The notes: a model not told the origin generated them from the sequence alone. DNA of 64,000 nt from Chryseobacterium sp. MEBOG06 (GCF_021869765.1 NZ_CP084580.1:4154001-4218000), one strand, 5' to 3'; positions 1 to 7,933 are shown, counted from the stretch's first letter. Program-made: numbers and translations.

Positions 1-436
1 AGAAAAAATAGAGCAGTCTAAAAACTTCATGGAAGGTTATCAGACCATGAGACAGCTAGGTTTCGGACTTATGGATATGAATTACCACACAAAAGTAGAT
101 GAGCTGGATCATGAAAGTGTAAAAGACTTTGAGGATAAATATACCAAAGCTACAAGCCTTTATCCTGTAAACCCGGAAACAGCAATGAGTCCGAGCTTTT
201 CACATATATTTCAGGGTGGATATTCTGCAGGTTATTATTCTTATAAATGGGCAGAAGTATTGGATGCTGATGCATTCCAGTATTTTAAAGAAAACGGAAT
301 CTTCAATCCGGAGATTGCTGCGAAGTATAAGATACTTCTTTCTTCAGGAGGAACAAAAGACCCTATGGAATTATATAAAAACTTCAGAGGTAGTGAGCCG
401 AAAGTGGAAAGTCTGTTGAAGAGGGCATTTGGATAG
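1..436 (+). CDS. M3 family metallopeptidase, C-terminal fragment (Dcp/oligopeptidase A type)
   Basis: The reading frame is open at the left edge (frame starting at base 2), so only the last ~145 residues are present. The segment FSHIFQGGYSAGYYSYKWAE followed by DADAF is the characteristic C-terminal helical segment of M3 zinc oligopeptidases (peptidyl-dipeptidase Dcp, oligopeptidase A), and the end LYKNFRGSEPKVESLL also fits. The catalytic HExxH lies upstream of the window. These enzymes degrade short peptides in the cytoplasm or periplasm; which of the two applies cannot be judged without the N-terminus. The ATG at 29 is internal, not the start. A separate gene follows after 73 bp. Confidence 0.9.
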   Translation, partial: EKIEQSKNFMEGYQTMRQLGFGLMDMNYHTKVDELDHESVKDFEDKYTKATSLYPVNPETAMSPSFSHIFQGGYSAGYYSYKWAEVLDADAFQYFKENGIFNPEIAAKYKILLSSGGTKDPMELYKNFRGSEPKVESLLKRAFG

Positions 437-509
437 GACAACATTTTAAATATTACACTAAAACCTCACTTATAGATAAGATCTGGAAAGATTCAACACT
501 TCAAAACAA

Positions 510-893
510 ATGAATAACATAGTACAAAGACTTGAAAACGTAAAAAAACTTCAGGCAAAAAGATGGCAGAATGAAGATCACTGGGATACTTTAAACGATC
601 TTTTGATTAAAGAATTGGATGAAATTTTATTTATTGAACCTAAAAATACCTCTGCTTTAATTAACATTGGGGCTATTTATTCTGATATGGGAGAAAATGA
701 AAAAGCTTTGCACTATTTAAAAATGGCTTTAAACCTAGGTTCAGAAGATAAAAACCTTTTTGTAAATCTGGCTATTGTTATGATTTATATGGAAAAGCAT
801 CAGGCAGAATATTTAGAATATCTCGAAGAAGCTGAAGAGAAAGTTGAGAATTCGCTTACCTTTAAAGCGTATTTTGATCCACAATCCCATTAA
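510..893 (+). CDS. Small tetratricopeptide-repeat protein
   Basis: A 127-residue soluble protein. Residues ~45-80 (TSALINIGAIYSDMGENEKA, then LHYLKMALNLG) make a recognisable TPR helix pair, followed by a second degenerate one (NLFVNLAIVMIYMEKHQAEY). The N-terminal part is a charged amphipathic helix. TPR units bind partner proteins or peptides; no partner is evident here. There is no signal peptide, so it is presumably cytoplasmic. It stands alone, 73 bp after the M3 peptidase gene and before a decayed stretch. The TPR call is firm; the function is unknown. Confidence 0.75.
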   Translation: MNNIVQRLENVKKLQAKRWQNEDHWDTLNDLLIKELDEILFIEPKNTSALINIGAIYSDMGENEKALHYLKMALNLGSEDKNLFVNLAIVMIYMEKHQAEYLEYLEEAEEKVENSLTFKAYFDPQSH

Positions 894-897
894 AATT

Positions 898-1143
898 ATA
901 TATACGCATTTGCTTTGTTCATGTGCACCTGAAGATCCACGAGAATGTATAAAAATTTTTGGCAAAGCAGAGCAGCATTTTTTTAAAAAAAAGTATTGCG
1001 ATAAGCTCTCATTGAAGAACTAAAGAAATGTAAAGCTGTTTTTAATAAATCATTAAAAACAGCTTTTATTGGTATAGCTGCCGAAAATATAAATAATTTT
1101 CAGGAAATACGCAGAAAAATGTGCAATACACGCATGAATAATT
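898..1143 (+). pseudogene. Possible decayed Cys-rich ORF with a frameshift
   Basis: No intact gene covers the 314 bp between the TPR gene and YqaE, but two adjoining frames read like protein. One runs from about 898 to the stop at 1021-1023 and contains CSCAPEDPRECIKIFGKAEQ and then HFFKKKYCDKL. The other continues from about 1013 with IEELKKCKAVFNKSLKTAFI and ends at 1141-1143. Joining them needs a frameshift near 1010. No ATG start is visible. This could be a gene remnant or chance. The perfect hairpin at 1032-1066 lies inside the second frame, which argues against that part being translated today. Confidence 0.25.
1032..1066 (+). terminator. Perfect 15-bp hairpin, probable terminator
   Basis: AAAGCTGTTTTTAAT (1032-1046) and its exact reverse complement (1052-1066) enclose a 5-nt loop AAATC, followed by TATT. 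The stem is AT-rich with a weak T tract. It most likely terminates transcription coming from the TPR gene. Confidence 0.55.
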
Positions 1144-1207
1144 AATTTGTAAATTGCATTGATTCACACTGATGTATTTTTAAATATTAACTTCAAAAAT
1201 TAAAACC

Positions 1208-1408
1208 ATGTTAATAGCCATTTTACTTCCCTTTTTATCTTTTATGATTCGTGGAAAAATCCTTACCGGAATTCTGTGTTTTATTTTGCAGATTACGCTT
1301 ATAGGCTGGCTTCCTGCTGCTATCTGGGCAGTAATGTCGCTGAATAATGAAAGAGCCAATAAACGGAATGAGAAATTAATTCGGGCAGTGCGTGACCGTC
1401 AGAAATAA
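1208..1408 (+). CDS. YqaE/Pmp3 family membrane protein
   Basis: A 66-residue protein with two hydrophobic segments (residues ~2-14 and ~18-45) and a charged C-terminal tail (NNERANKRNEKLIRAVRDRQ). The spacing of the two helices and the GWLPAAIWAV segment match the Pmp3/YqaE family (PF01679, typically 50-70 residues). These small inner-membrane proteolipids are linked to membrane-potential and salt or cold stress in bacteria and yeast. The family motif is degenerate in the first helix (LLPFLSFMIRG). It is a single gene with its own terminator 24 bp after the stop. Confidence 0.8.
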   Translation: MLIAILLPFLSFMIRGKILTGILCFILQITLIGWLPAAIWAVMSLNNERANKRNEKLIRAVRDRQK

Positions 1409-1431
1409 AATTATTTTACCTCTATATTCTC

Positions 1432-1460
1432 ATCCTTTACTTCTGTAAAGGATTTTTATT
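1432..1460 (+). terminator. Rho-independent terminator after YqaE gene
   Basis: ATCCTTTAC (1432-1440), loop TTCT, GTAAAGGAT (1445-1453), then TTTTATTT. It is a perfect 9-bp stem with a T tract. Confidence 0.8.
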
Positions 1461-1528
1461 TCTGAAAATTGTAATTTTATGGCTTATCAAAAAACATCCT
1501 GTCTTCCTATTTATTTTATCCTAAAACC

Positions 1529-2779
1529 ATGAGATATTCATTCCTATTATTTTTAGCTGCTTCCATACCTGTTTCTGCACAGGTAGATACATGCCCTACC
1601 TATGTTACTCCTGAAATAAGCATTAAAAAAATACAGTTTCTTTCATATCCTGAAATGGAGATCGAAAACCAGAATTTAAAAAAGCTACCTATCAGAAAAA
1701 AAATCACATCTACCAGTATTACGGAATATGATAAAAATGGCAACATTATAAAAAATACACAAACCGGCAGTACCCAAAAAAACCTGAAATGCACCTATAC
1801 AAATGGAATTCTTACTGAAAAGCAATTCGTGTATATTGCTGATAAAGATAAAATAGAAGCCTCTAACCGGCAAGCTTTACAACAGGCAGAAGCGAGGGCC
1901 AAGTACAGCAATGATGGGATAATCGATGTATCTTATCAACAACCCAACAGTACAGAAAGTCTTTACACCGCAACATTAAACAGTAAAAATCAGGTAACAT
2001 CTTATCGTTCTCAGGAATTTGAATTGAGTGAAAAAAGTAAAAAACTGACCTCTGATCAAAAAACGGATATAACTTATCAGGATGGCAAAATATCTACAAT
2101 ACAATCTCCTGACAGCAGACAGCAGTATTTCTATCAAAACGGGATACTGGTAAAAAGAGAATCGCAGGTAACAGAAAGATTTCAGGAAAGGAAAACAACA
2201 GAAGAGCTTCTTCATGATAAAAACAAAAACCTGATCGCTATCCGGTACAAAGAGGAACTTACCAGAAATGGAGAAATTGCAGAAAAGCGCTCAGGGATCA
2301 GAGATTCTGTATCCTATGATCAAAAAAACAGAATGATAAGATTCGGTTGGAAAAAAGACTTCAGCCAATATACCTACGACAAATCCGGTAATCTGGCTTC
2401 AGTTACTGATTTTTATAATAATAAAGAGAACAAAAGAACAGAATTTGTCTATGATAAAAATCTTTTAATAAAAATATCAGAAATTTCAGGGGACTCTTCT
2501 TCTCCCAAAAAATATTTAAAAGAGTATACCTATAAAAACGGACTCATGACGGAAGTAAAATATTATGCTAATACTCAATTAACGGCAAAGAAAGTTTTTG
2601 AGTACAATAATAAAAACCTGCTCACTAAAGCACTCTCATTAAATCCTGTTTATGACCGGGAAAAAGGACTTATTAAAAATGAATTTAAAACATCATTACA
2701 AACAGAATACGTTTATGACGGGAAATTTGTTATTATGAAAAATAACGATAAAGAAGCCCTGCGTTACGAACTGTATTAA
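1529..2779 (+). CDS. Secreted protein with YD/RHS-like repeats
   Basis: A 416-residue protein beginning with a clear signal peptide (MRYSFLLFLAASIPVSAQ, cleavage near residue 18), so it is exported. The mature part is a string of ~20-residue units of the form Y-D/T-x-N/D-G-x-L/I (YDKNGNIIKN; YDKSGNLASV; YTYKNGLMTEVKYY; YNNKNLLTKA), the pattern of YD or RHS-type beta repeats. The units are irregular, and there is no RHS core or toxin tip, so this is not a polymorphic toxin as it stands. Similar lone proteins are common in Chryseobacterium and are uncharacterised. It is 45 bp upstream of the methyltransferase gene and could be co-transcribed with it. Confidence 0.65.
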   Translation: MRYSFLLFLAASIPVSAQVDTCPTYVTPEISIKKIQFLSYPEMEIENQNLKKLPIRKKITSTSITEYDKNGNIIKNTQTGSTQKNLKCTYTNGILTEKQFVYIADKDKIEASNRQALQQAEARAKYSNDGIIDVSYQQPNSTESLYTATLNSKNQVTSYRSQEFELSEKSKKLTSDQKTDITYQDGKISTIQSPDSRQQYFYQNGILVKRESQVTERFQERKTTEELLHDKNKNLIAIRYKEELTRNGEIAEKRSGIRDSVSYDQKNRMIRFGWKKDFSQYTYDKSGNLASVTDFYNNKENKRTEFVYDKNLLIKISEISGDSSSPKKYLKEYTYKNGLMTEVKYYANTQLTAKKVFEYNNKNLLTKALSLNPVYDREKGLIKNEFKTSLQTEYVYDGKFVIMKNNDKEALRYELY

Positions 2780-2824
2780 ATTCTTATTTCTACCTGATCC
2801 ATCATCATTCAAAAATATCAGCTT

Positions 2825-3556
2825 ATGAAAGAAAATAAATATGATAACCCTTCTTTTTTTGACCAGTACGAAAAAATGCTGAGGTCACAGTTAGGCCTGG
2901 AAGGTGCCGGAGAGTGGCATACCCTGAAAAAGATGTTACCTGATTTTAATGGAAAAAATATTCTTGATCTTGGTTGTGGCTTTGGATGGCATTGCCGCTA
3001 TGCTATTGAAAATGGGGCGAAATCCGTCATTGGAATTGATCTTTCAGAAAAAATGCTGGCAAAAGCAAAGGAAATTAATGATCTGGAAAGCATTCGATAT
3101 GAAAGAAAAGCATTGGAAGATGTTGATTATCCTGCTGAAACATTTGATATTGTGCTAAGCTCACTTACATTACATTATGTAGAATCCTTTGAAAGCATTG
3201 CTCAGAATATTTTTCAATGGCTAACCTCCGGAGGTCATTTTATATTCTCAGTGGAACATCCTGTTTTCACAGCAGAAGGAGGTCAGGACTGGGCTTATGA
3301 CAAAGATGGTAACAAAACATCCTGGCCGGTTGACCGTTATTTCATAGAAGGAAAAAGAAATACGACTTTTTTAGGTGAAAATGTCATCAAATATCACAGA
3401 ACTTTAACTTCTTATATAAATACTTTATTAAAGATCGGTTTCAAAATAAAAGAAATCACAGAACCGGAGCCCGGGCAGGAAATGCTGAAAGAAATTCCGG
3501 AAATGAAAGATGAGCTTCGGCGTCCTATGATGCTATTGATTTCTGTAGAGAAATAA
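2825..3556 (+). CDS. Class I SAM-dependent methyltransferase
   Basis: A 243-residue protein. Motif I (ILDLGCGFGWHCRYAIENGA, residues ~45-64), the acidic motif II (VIGIDLSEKML) and motif IV (FDIVLSSLTLHYV) define a Rossmann-like methyltransferase of the Methyltransf_11/25 type. The C-terminal third (EHPVFTAEGGQDW, then YHRTLTSYINTLLKIGF) resembles small-molecule or tRNA-wobble-type methyltransferases, but the substrate cannot be read from sequence. It is cytoplasmic, of full usual length, and followed by its own terminator. Confidence 0.85.
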   Translation: MKENKYDNPSFFDQYEKMLRSQLGLEGAGEWHTLKKMLPDFNGKNILDLGCGFGWHCRYAIENGAKSVIGIDLSEKMLAKAKEINDLESIRYERKALEDVDYPAETFDIVLSSLTLHYVESFESIAQNIFQWLTSGGHFIFSVEHPVFTAEGGQDWAYDKDGNKTSWPVDRYFIEGKRNTTFLGENVIKYHRTLTSYINTLLKIGFKIKEITEPEPGQEMLKEIPEMKDELRRPMMLLISVEK

Positions 3557-3629
3557 TTGAACTACAAATTCAACTAAGAATATCAGTAAAATAAGTATTC
3601 ATATACACATTTTGAGACTATATAGCAAC

Positions 3630-3660
3630 AAGCCTGGATTTCTTATCCGGGCTTTACTTA
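3630..3660 (+). terminator. Terminator after methyltransferase gene
   Basis: AAGCCTGGAT (3630-3639), loop TTCTT, ATCCGGGCTT (3645-3654), with one G-T wobble, then TACTTATAT. It lies ~75 bp after the stop. Confidence 0.6.
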
Positions 3661-3806
3661 TATACTGTAATGAATTAGTTCGTGCAATACTCGTTATCAT
3701 ATTACTTTCATTAAGGATCAGCTATATTTCTGTTCAAATGATCAATTATAGATCAAATATCATTATTTTTCATCCTGTCGAAAAAGTATTATGAGACGGA
3801 AAGCTG

Positions 3807-3854
3807 TTCAATAAAGGCTGTCATTATTCGCGAATAATGACAGCCTTTATTGAA
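3807..3854. repeat. 48-bp perfect palindrome centred on TTCGCGAA
   Basis: Bases 3807-3830 and 3831-3854 are exact reverse complements with no loop: the left arm ends GTCATTATTCG and the right arm begins CGAATAATGAC. It sits in a 927-bp region without an intact gene. A perfect palindrome this long could act as a strong bidirectional terminator in RNA, a protein-binding site, or an insertion or recombination site. Its core TATTCGCGAATAATGACA recurs at 4036-4053. Confidence 0.85.
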
Positions 3855-4035
3855 AGCCAATTATCTGATTATTTTTCAAGATTAGATTTTCATCAATATT
3901 TCTATTAAAAAAAGGAAATTTATTCTTTTTGAGCAAATAAAATAAATCTTTAGTTCCAGTTTCTACTAAAAAACAATTTTAATAAAACCAAATAAAAATC
4001 TAAAAATCAAATAAATAAAATACAATACCTGTTAA

Positions 4036-4053
4036 TATTCGCGAATAATGACA
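4036..4053. repeat. Second partial copy of the TATTCGCGAATA element
   Basis: The 18-mer TATTCGCGAATAATGACA is identical to 3825-3842; one base later both copies read CCTTT. Here the left arm is not conserved, so only the 12-bp centre TATTCGCGAATA is palindromic. It looks like a half copy or a separate operator-like site ~100 bp upstream of the decayed ORF at 4155. The DNA between the two copies is extremely AT-rich and holds no gene. Confidence 0.6.
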
Positions 4054-4154
4054 CCCTTTTCCTTGTCAATTATATTGTTTCGGGATAGCTTTGCATCATT
4101 CCCTAATGACTGATCTTATATGGAAAATCAGTATACAATTATTACAAAGAAAAA

Positions 4155-4295
4155 ATGAAAAAATTAACAATATCACCTATGTCCTGTGCTTCGGTTTATT
4201 CTCAAAGTAGAAACTAATATTCACGGTATACGACTTATAAACCTGTAAAAAACGATTCTAAAAACACAAATGATGATTCCAATTTTCAAGCATAG
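4155..4295 (+). pseudogene. Remnant of a small secreted protein, interrupted by a stop
   Basis: From ATG 4155 the frame reads MKKLTISPMSCASVYSQ, a signal-peptide-like start, then hits TAA at 4215-4217. The same frame carries on with YTTYKPVKNDSKNTNDDSN to TAG at 4293. The segment YTTYKPVKN resembles the region just after the signal peptide in many short Flavobacteriia secreted proteins. The simplest reading is a gene inactivated by at least one nonsense change, with the rest decayed. The remaining sequence to 4483 shows nothing recognisable. Confidence 0.35.
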
Positions 4296-4483
4296 GCTAA
4301 GGTGAAAAGCTTACATTTTATTTCTACCCGATCACGGCAGATTCTTTTACCTCTGTTTTCTGTCTCCATTTTATTAAAAATAAATCTTACGAAAAGACTT
4401 GATCATGGAAGTCAGGACATTTTCTGCCCATAATAAACCTTGTTATATTATTATCACATGTCTTCAAAATAGCTTAAACAGGT

Positions 4484-5224
4484 ATGAAAACCATTATATC
4501 TTACAGACCCTCGCCTTTGCTTAGTGTCCTATACGCGCTTGGGATTTTCCTTAGCCTTTCCCTGTTTACTGTCTTATGGTATATTAATTTCTCTTACTCT
4601 ACAAAAATAGAGCATATGGCAATATATGCCCTTTTTGCCACCTGTATTTTTTTTGGGTATCTGTTTTTCAAGCATCTAAAAAAACCGGTATTCCACCTGG
4701 CAGGGAACGAAATAAATACTGGTCATGAAATAATTTCTTTATCTAGCATAGAAGATGTATTTCTTTTTCCATCAGGAAAAAAATTTGAAAGAGGACACAA
4801 CAACCTGGCTTTTCGAACCAAAGAAGACCGTTGGTACACCATTTCATCTGATTATTCCGGAAACACAGATTATTTTTTGGAAAATTATTTATATTACAGA
4901 GCTCCCTTTTTATTAGAGCAACTGGAACAGAAAAAAGTTATTACTTTTTATTATCTGGTCAGGAGGGATAAGAAACAACCTGCCCATATCCCTAATCTTT
5001 TAATAAAAGATCTTACGGCCAATGTCATCACTATGAGCTCAAAAAATATTGAGATCGATTGTCATTCCTATGCTTATGAAGATTTAAGACCTCTGTACCG
5101 CAATAGAGAATATTTTGAAATAAAAACTGTAAAAGGTGAGGTAATTTTAAAGTTCAGATACGGACATCTCTTGAGTTTTGATGTTTTTATGGAAGTTTAT
5201 AACGAAAAAGTTCTCAGATCATAA
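4484..5224 (+). CDS. Uncharacterised membrane protein, two TM segments
   Basis: A 246-residue protein that I do not recognise. Two hydrophobic segments (residues ~11-33 and ~44-62) form a hairpin with a short loop. They are followed by ~180 hydrophilic residues with alternating beta-like patterns (PVFHLAGNEINTGHEIISLS; IEDVFLFPSG), reminiscent of membrane-anchored PH-like proteins seen in Bacteroidota. The large domain is predicted cytoplasmic. The start ATG follows ~190 bp of gene-free DNA. It ends 11 bp before the zinc-ribbon ORF, so the two may be co-transcribed. Function is unknown. Confidence 0.6.
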   Translation: MKTIISYRPSPLLSVLYALGIFLSLSLFTVLWYINFSYSTKIEHMAIYALFATCIFFGYLFFKHLKKPVFHLAGNEINTGHEIISLSSIEDVFLFPSGKKFERGHNNLAFRTKEDRWYTISSDYSGNTDYFLENYLYYRAPFLLEQLEQKKVITFYYLVRRDKKQPAHIPNLLIKDLTANVITMSSKNIEIDCHSYAYEDLRPLYRNREYFEIKTVKGEVILKFRYGHLLSFDVFMEVYNEKVLRS

Positions 5225-5235
5225 ATAAATTTACG

Positions 5236-5643
5236 ATGCCTGCAGCCTCTGAGTCCCAAATTACATTTATTCTTGATTCACAGAAAAAAGGAATGAAATT
5301 CATCATGCTGGAATGCCCTTCATGCTATCAAGATTTCTCTTTGAATCCACAAACCATGGATGCTCCAGACGCTATAAGAAAAACAGCCGAAGATGGATTA
5401 AGATGTCCATGCAGTTCCTGTTATGGGTTGATATCTCATGTGTCCGGTCAGAAAGAATTCTGGGGCTGTGGAGAATGCGGAACCGTGTGGTCTAGCCAAT
5501 CAGATTTATTTGAATCAATCACAGGTATTATAAAAAAACACCCTTACCGTGCTGATGTTTACACGAAAAAAGGAAATCATTATATACCTGTTGCGCTGAA
5601 GAATGAACCGAAAAATTATGAAGAAAACGTTGCCGGAGAATGA
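5236..5643 (+). CDS. Zinc-ribbon protein, probably truncated
   Basis: A 135-residue protein with two Cys clusters: CPSC at residues ~29-32 followed by CPCSSC near residue 57, then CGECG near residue 77, giving a double zinc-ribbon/rubredoxin-like knuckle. Translation may really begin at an internal Met (MKFIMLECPSC). The C-terminal stretch (RADVYTKKGNHYIPVALKNE) ends abruptly at TGA 5641. A ~60-residue protein-like stretch continues in the same frame from 5662, after three stops, so the gene may be a truncated form of a longer protein. Its role is unknown; such proteins often bind partner proteins or nucleic acid. Confidence 0.5.
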   Translation: MPAASESQITFILDSQKKGMKFIMLECPSCYQDFSLNPQTMDAPDAIRKTAEDGLRCPCSSCYGLISHVSGQKEFWGCGECGTVWSSQSDLFESITGIIKKHPYRADVYTKKGNHYIPVALKNEPKNYEENVAGE

Positions 5644-5661
5644 ATTTATCATCATTGATAA

Positions 5662-5847
5662 CAATCTGTAATTGAAAAAATAGTTAATTATTTTCGTGAA
5701 CCCCATTCTTTAATCAGAGCCCATAAAAACAATTTAACTTATAAAAGATACCTGAATACTGAGCACAATTTCTTTGAAGTGGAAAACGGAGAGATCAATC
5801 ATGATAAACCTCACTGGACGGAAGCCATGAACCGATTTATCCAATGA
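5662..5847 (+). pseudogene. Orphan C-terminal coding fragment downstream of zinc-ribbon ORF
   Basis: This frame has no start codon but reads like genuine protein: VIEKIVNYFREPHSLIRAHK, then YKRYLNTEHNFFEVENGE and HWTEAMNRFIQ, stopping at TGA 5845-5847. It is in the same frame as the zinc-ribbon ORF but separated by TGA 5641, TGA 5656 and TAA 5659. Another frame just before it gives NEFIIIDNNL, which also looks coding. Two small indels would join everything into one ~200-residue protein. This suggests a recently broken gene, or sequencing errors. Confidence 0.4.
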
Positions 5848-5869
5848 ACAGTTCAATAATTTCTATTCA

Positions 5870-7276
5870 TTATTTTTTTGAATTGATCTTTGGTAAAATA
5901 TAGTCCGGTACTTTAAAAACAGTATTAATTACTAAAATCAGACACAGAACATTAATCCCCACAGCTATTGAAAAAGCAAAATAATACCGTTCTGCTAAAG
6001 GTTTGTCTCCAAGAAAATAATAAAAAATACTTCCTACAGCAACAATCCCAATAATGGCGGCAACCTGCTGGAGGGTATTGTAGACCCCGGAGGCATTTCC
6101 TATGAGCTTTTCGGACATTCCGGATAACGCAATATTAGCTAAGGAAGGAATGACAGAGCCCACTCCTACTCCATGTAAAAATAAAAGAACACAGAACAGG
6201 TAAAAATCAGTCTGCATTCTGAAAAAATACAGTTGAAGGATAAGCACCATAATGATCAGAATAAGCCCTGATATTAAAGCATTTTTTCCATATCTTAAAA
6301 CCAGTTTCACAGAGAAAACCGAGGCTGTTATAAAACCCAGACCCTGAAAAACAATGATAACTCCTGCCTGTAACGGATTTATCTTCAAGCCATCCTGAAA
6401 AAATATCGACAGAATATAAAAATAGGAATCCAGCATAATGAAAAATAAAGAAACAGCCACAATCCCCAAATTGAAATTCTTATATTGGAAAAGTTCAAAA
6501 TCAATCAAATAAGATTTTGAACTTTTCAGCCTGTTTTTCTGGCTCTTCATAAAATAGAATAATATGCAGCCAGAAATAATGATCAGCAATACATTCTGAA
6601 CATTCAGTCCTTCCTGCTCAGAAGCGGTAAGAGCATATGTAATACAGAATAATCCTGCAGAAAGGATCAGTACTCCTCCAATATCAAAAGATGGCTTTTC
6701 ATTTATTTTGGATTCTTCCAGTTGGCTTGTACTGAAAAAAGCAGCCATAATGCAGACCGGAATATTGATCAGAAAAATCAGTCTCCACGGCTCGTCCATC
6801 TCTGTAAGAGAAGAAAAATAACCTCCTAGAAACTGTCCAAGAATAGTTCCTATCCCAATGGTGATCCCATACCATCCCATTGCCTTAGTACGATCTTTAT
6901 GCTCTGAAAATAATATCTGTATCATAGAAAGTACCTGGGGAGCCATCACCGCCGCGCTGATTCCCTGTATAAATCTTGAAATCATAAGCTGAACAGCTCC
7001 GGATGAAATTCCACAGGCTATAGAGCTTAGCATAAAAAATAATAATCCTGTAATAAACATCTTTTTCCGCCCGTATAAGTCTCCCAGCCTGCCTCCTGTA
7101 ATCAGAAAAGAAGCAAAACCGATAAGATAAGCCGCTATTATAAACTGCATTTCTCCATTGGAAGCATTGAGATCCCGCTGTATGGAAGGAATGGATACAT
7201 TAATGATGAAAATATCCATAATAGTAAGCAACTGTCCAAACAGTATAATAATTAATTTCAGATAATTAGGTTTCAT
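5870..7276 (-). CDS. MFS drug exporter, DHA2 (EmrB/QacA) family
   Basis: A 468-residue, 14-helix transporter. Motif A-like GGRLGDLYGRKKMFITGLLF lies after TM2 (residues ~62-81), the N-terminal TIMDIFIINVSIPSIQRDL motif is the family D1 motif of DHA2 exporters, and motif C-like GIGTILGQFLGGYF lies near residue 140. It is a proton-driven exporter of hydrophobic or cationic drugs across the inner membrane. It lies 39 bp downstream of a TetR-family gene on the same strand, with a palindromic operator in the gap, so it is almost certainly induced when the TetR protein binds ligand. No MFP or outer-membrane partner is nearby. Confidence 0.9.
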   Translation of the reverse strand: MKPNYLKLIIILFGQLLTIMDIFIINVSIPSIQRDLNASNGEMQFIIAAYLIGFASFLITGGRLGDLYGRKKMFITGLLFFMLSSIACGISSGAVQLMISRFIQGISAAVMAPQVLSMIQILFSEHKDRTKAMGWYGITIGIGTILGQFLGGYFSSLTEMDEPWRLIFLINIPVCIMAAFFSTSQLEESKINEKPSFDIGGVLILSAGLFCITYALTASEQEGLNVQNVLLIIISGCILFYFMKSQKNRLKSSKSYLIDFELFQYKNFNLGIVAVSLFFIMLDSYFYILSIFFQDGLKINPLQAGVIIVFQGLGFITASVFSVKLVLRYGKNALISGLILIIMVLILQLYFFRMQTDFYLFCVLLFLHGVGVGSVIPSLANIALSGMSEKLIGNASGVYNTLQQVAAIIGIVAVGSIFYYFLGDKPLAERYYFAFSIAVGINVLCLILVINTVFKVPDYILPKINSKK

Positions 7277-7282
7277 TTTTAT

Positions 7283-7296
7283 ATAGATATATCTAT
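7283..7296 (-). promoter_or_regulatory. Operator before MFS gene: ATAGATA/TATCTAT palindrome
   Basis: ATAGATATATCTAT is a perfect 14-bp palindrome 7 bp upstream of the exporter start. Its half-site matches the operator at 7910-7933, which differs only in having a 4-bp spacer. It is a probable target of the adjacent TetR protein. Confidence 0.6.
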
Positions 7297-7315
7297 TTTT
7301 TACTGTTTAAAAAAA

Positions 7316-7879
7316 TTAAGGAATTAATCCCTTAATCATTTTCTTAATTTGATCAAAAGAATCATTTTCTTTGTTAATGGTAGAGGTTACTACTGCCCCT
7401 TCTATAAGCAGGAAAATAGTATCTGCTATAAGATCAGAATCCATAGATTCTTCTTTTATATTCGACTGTTTCACTAAGGTTCTGATCAGATCCTTTTGTT
7501 TCTCCTTATGTTTCTTAACAAAGTCAGAGATCACCGGATTTCCATCTCCTATTTCGGAAATAATCTTGATAAATTGACATCCTGCAAAATGAGCAGAATG
7601 CTGTAATTTTTTTCTGTAGTCAATAAGGGCTGATAATTTATCTTTTGGATCTGAAATTTTGGCAACTCTATTTTCAAAGCCTTCAAACCAGTTCAATTCT
7701 TCTCTGATAAGATAAGCCTGAAGAAGATCATTCTTTGAAGAAAAGTGATTGTACAATGAACCAATTGCAATATCAGCTTCTGCAATAATCTGATTAATCC
7801 CCGTAGAATTATAGCCCTGTCTGTAGAATAAGTCAGACGCCACTCTGAGAATCCTGTCCTGCACTTTCTCTTTTTTCAT
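7316..7879 (-). CDS. TetR/AcrR family transcriptional repressor
   Basis: A 187-residue protein with an N-terminal helix-turn-helix (residues ~9-52: RILRVASDLFYRQGYNSTGI, NQIIAEADIAIGSLYNHFSS) and a ligand-binding C-terminal domain of the QacR/YxaF-like group. It sits immediately upstream of the MFS exporter on the same strand. Palindromes with the same ATAGATA half-site stand before both genes, so it probably represses itself and the exporter and releases on binding a transported compound. A -7 box (TAGCTTTG, minus strand 7902-7895) lies 15 bp before the start. Confidence 0.9.
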   Translation of the reverse strand: MKKEKVQDRILRVASDLFYRQGYNSTGINQIIAEADIAIGSLYNHFSSKNDLLQAYLIREELNWFEGFENRVAKISDPKDKLSALIDYRKKLQHSAHFAGCQFIKIISEIGDGNPVISDFVKKHKEKQKDLIRTLVKQSNIKEESMDSDLIADTIFLLIEGAVVTSTINKENDSFDQIKKMIKGLIP

Positions 7880-7894
7880 CCTGAAAATTTTTTA

Positions 7895-7933
7895 CAAAGC
7901 TACATAAAAAAAATAGATAAGTCTATCTATTTT
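7895..7933 (-). promoter_or_regulatory. tetR promoter -7 box with overlapping operator
   Basis: On the minus strand TAGCTTTG (7902-7895) matches TAnnTTTG. Directly upstream, AAAATAGATA (7910-7919), spacer AGTC, TATCTATTTT (7924-7933) forms a perfect inverted repeat filling the -33 to -7 gap, an arrangement typical of autorepression. The remaining bases to 8247 (about 310 bp) are AT-rich and hold only a meaningless 18-codon ORF. Confidence 0.65.

Noticed and set aside
1529..2779. Polymorphic RHS toxin
   Set aside because: There are irregular YD-like repeats only; no RHS core, no self-cleaving site, no C-terminal toxin domain and no adjacent immunity gene.
3612..3794. 60-codon plus-strand frame after the methyltransferase gene
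   Set aside because: It spans the methyltransferase terminator hairpin, has no family features, and lies in decayed DNA.
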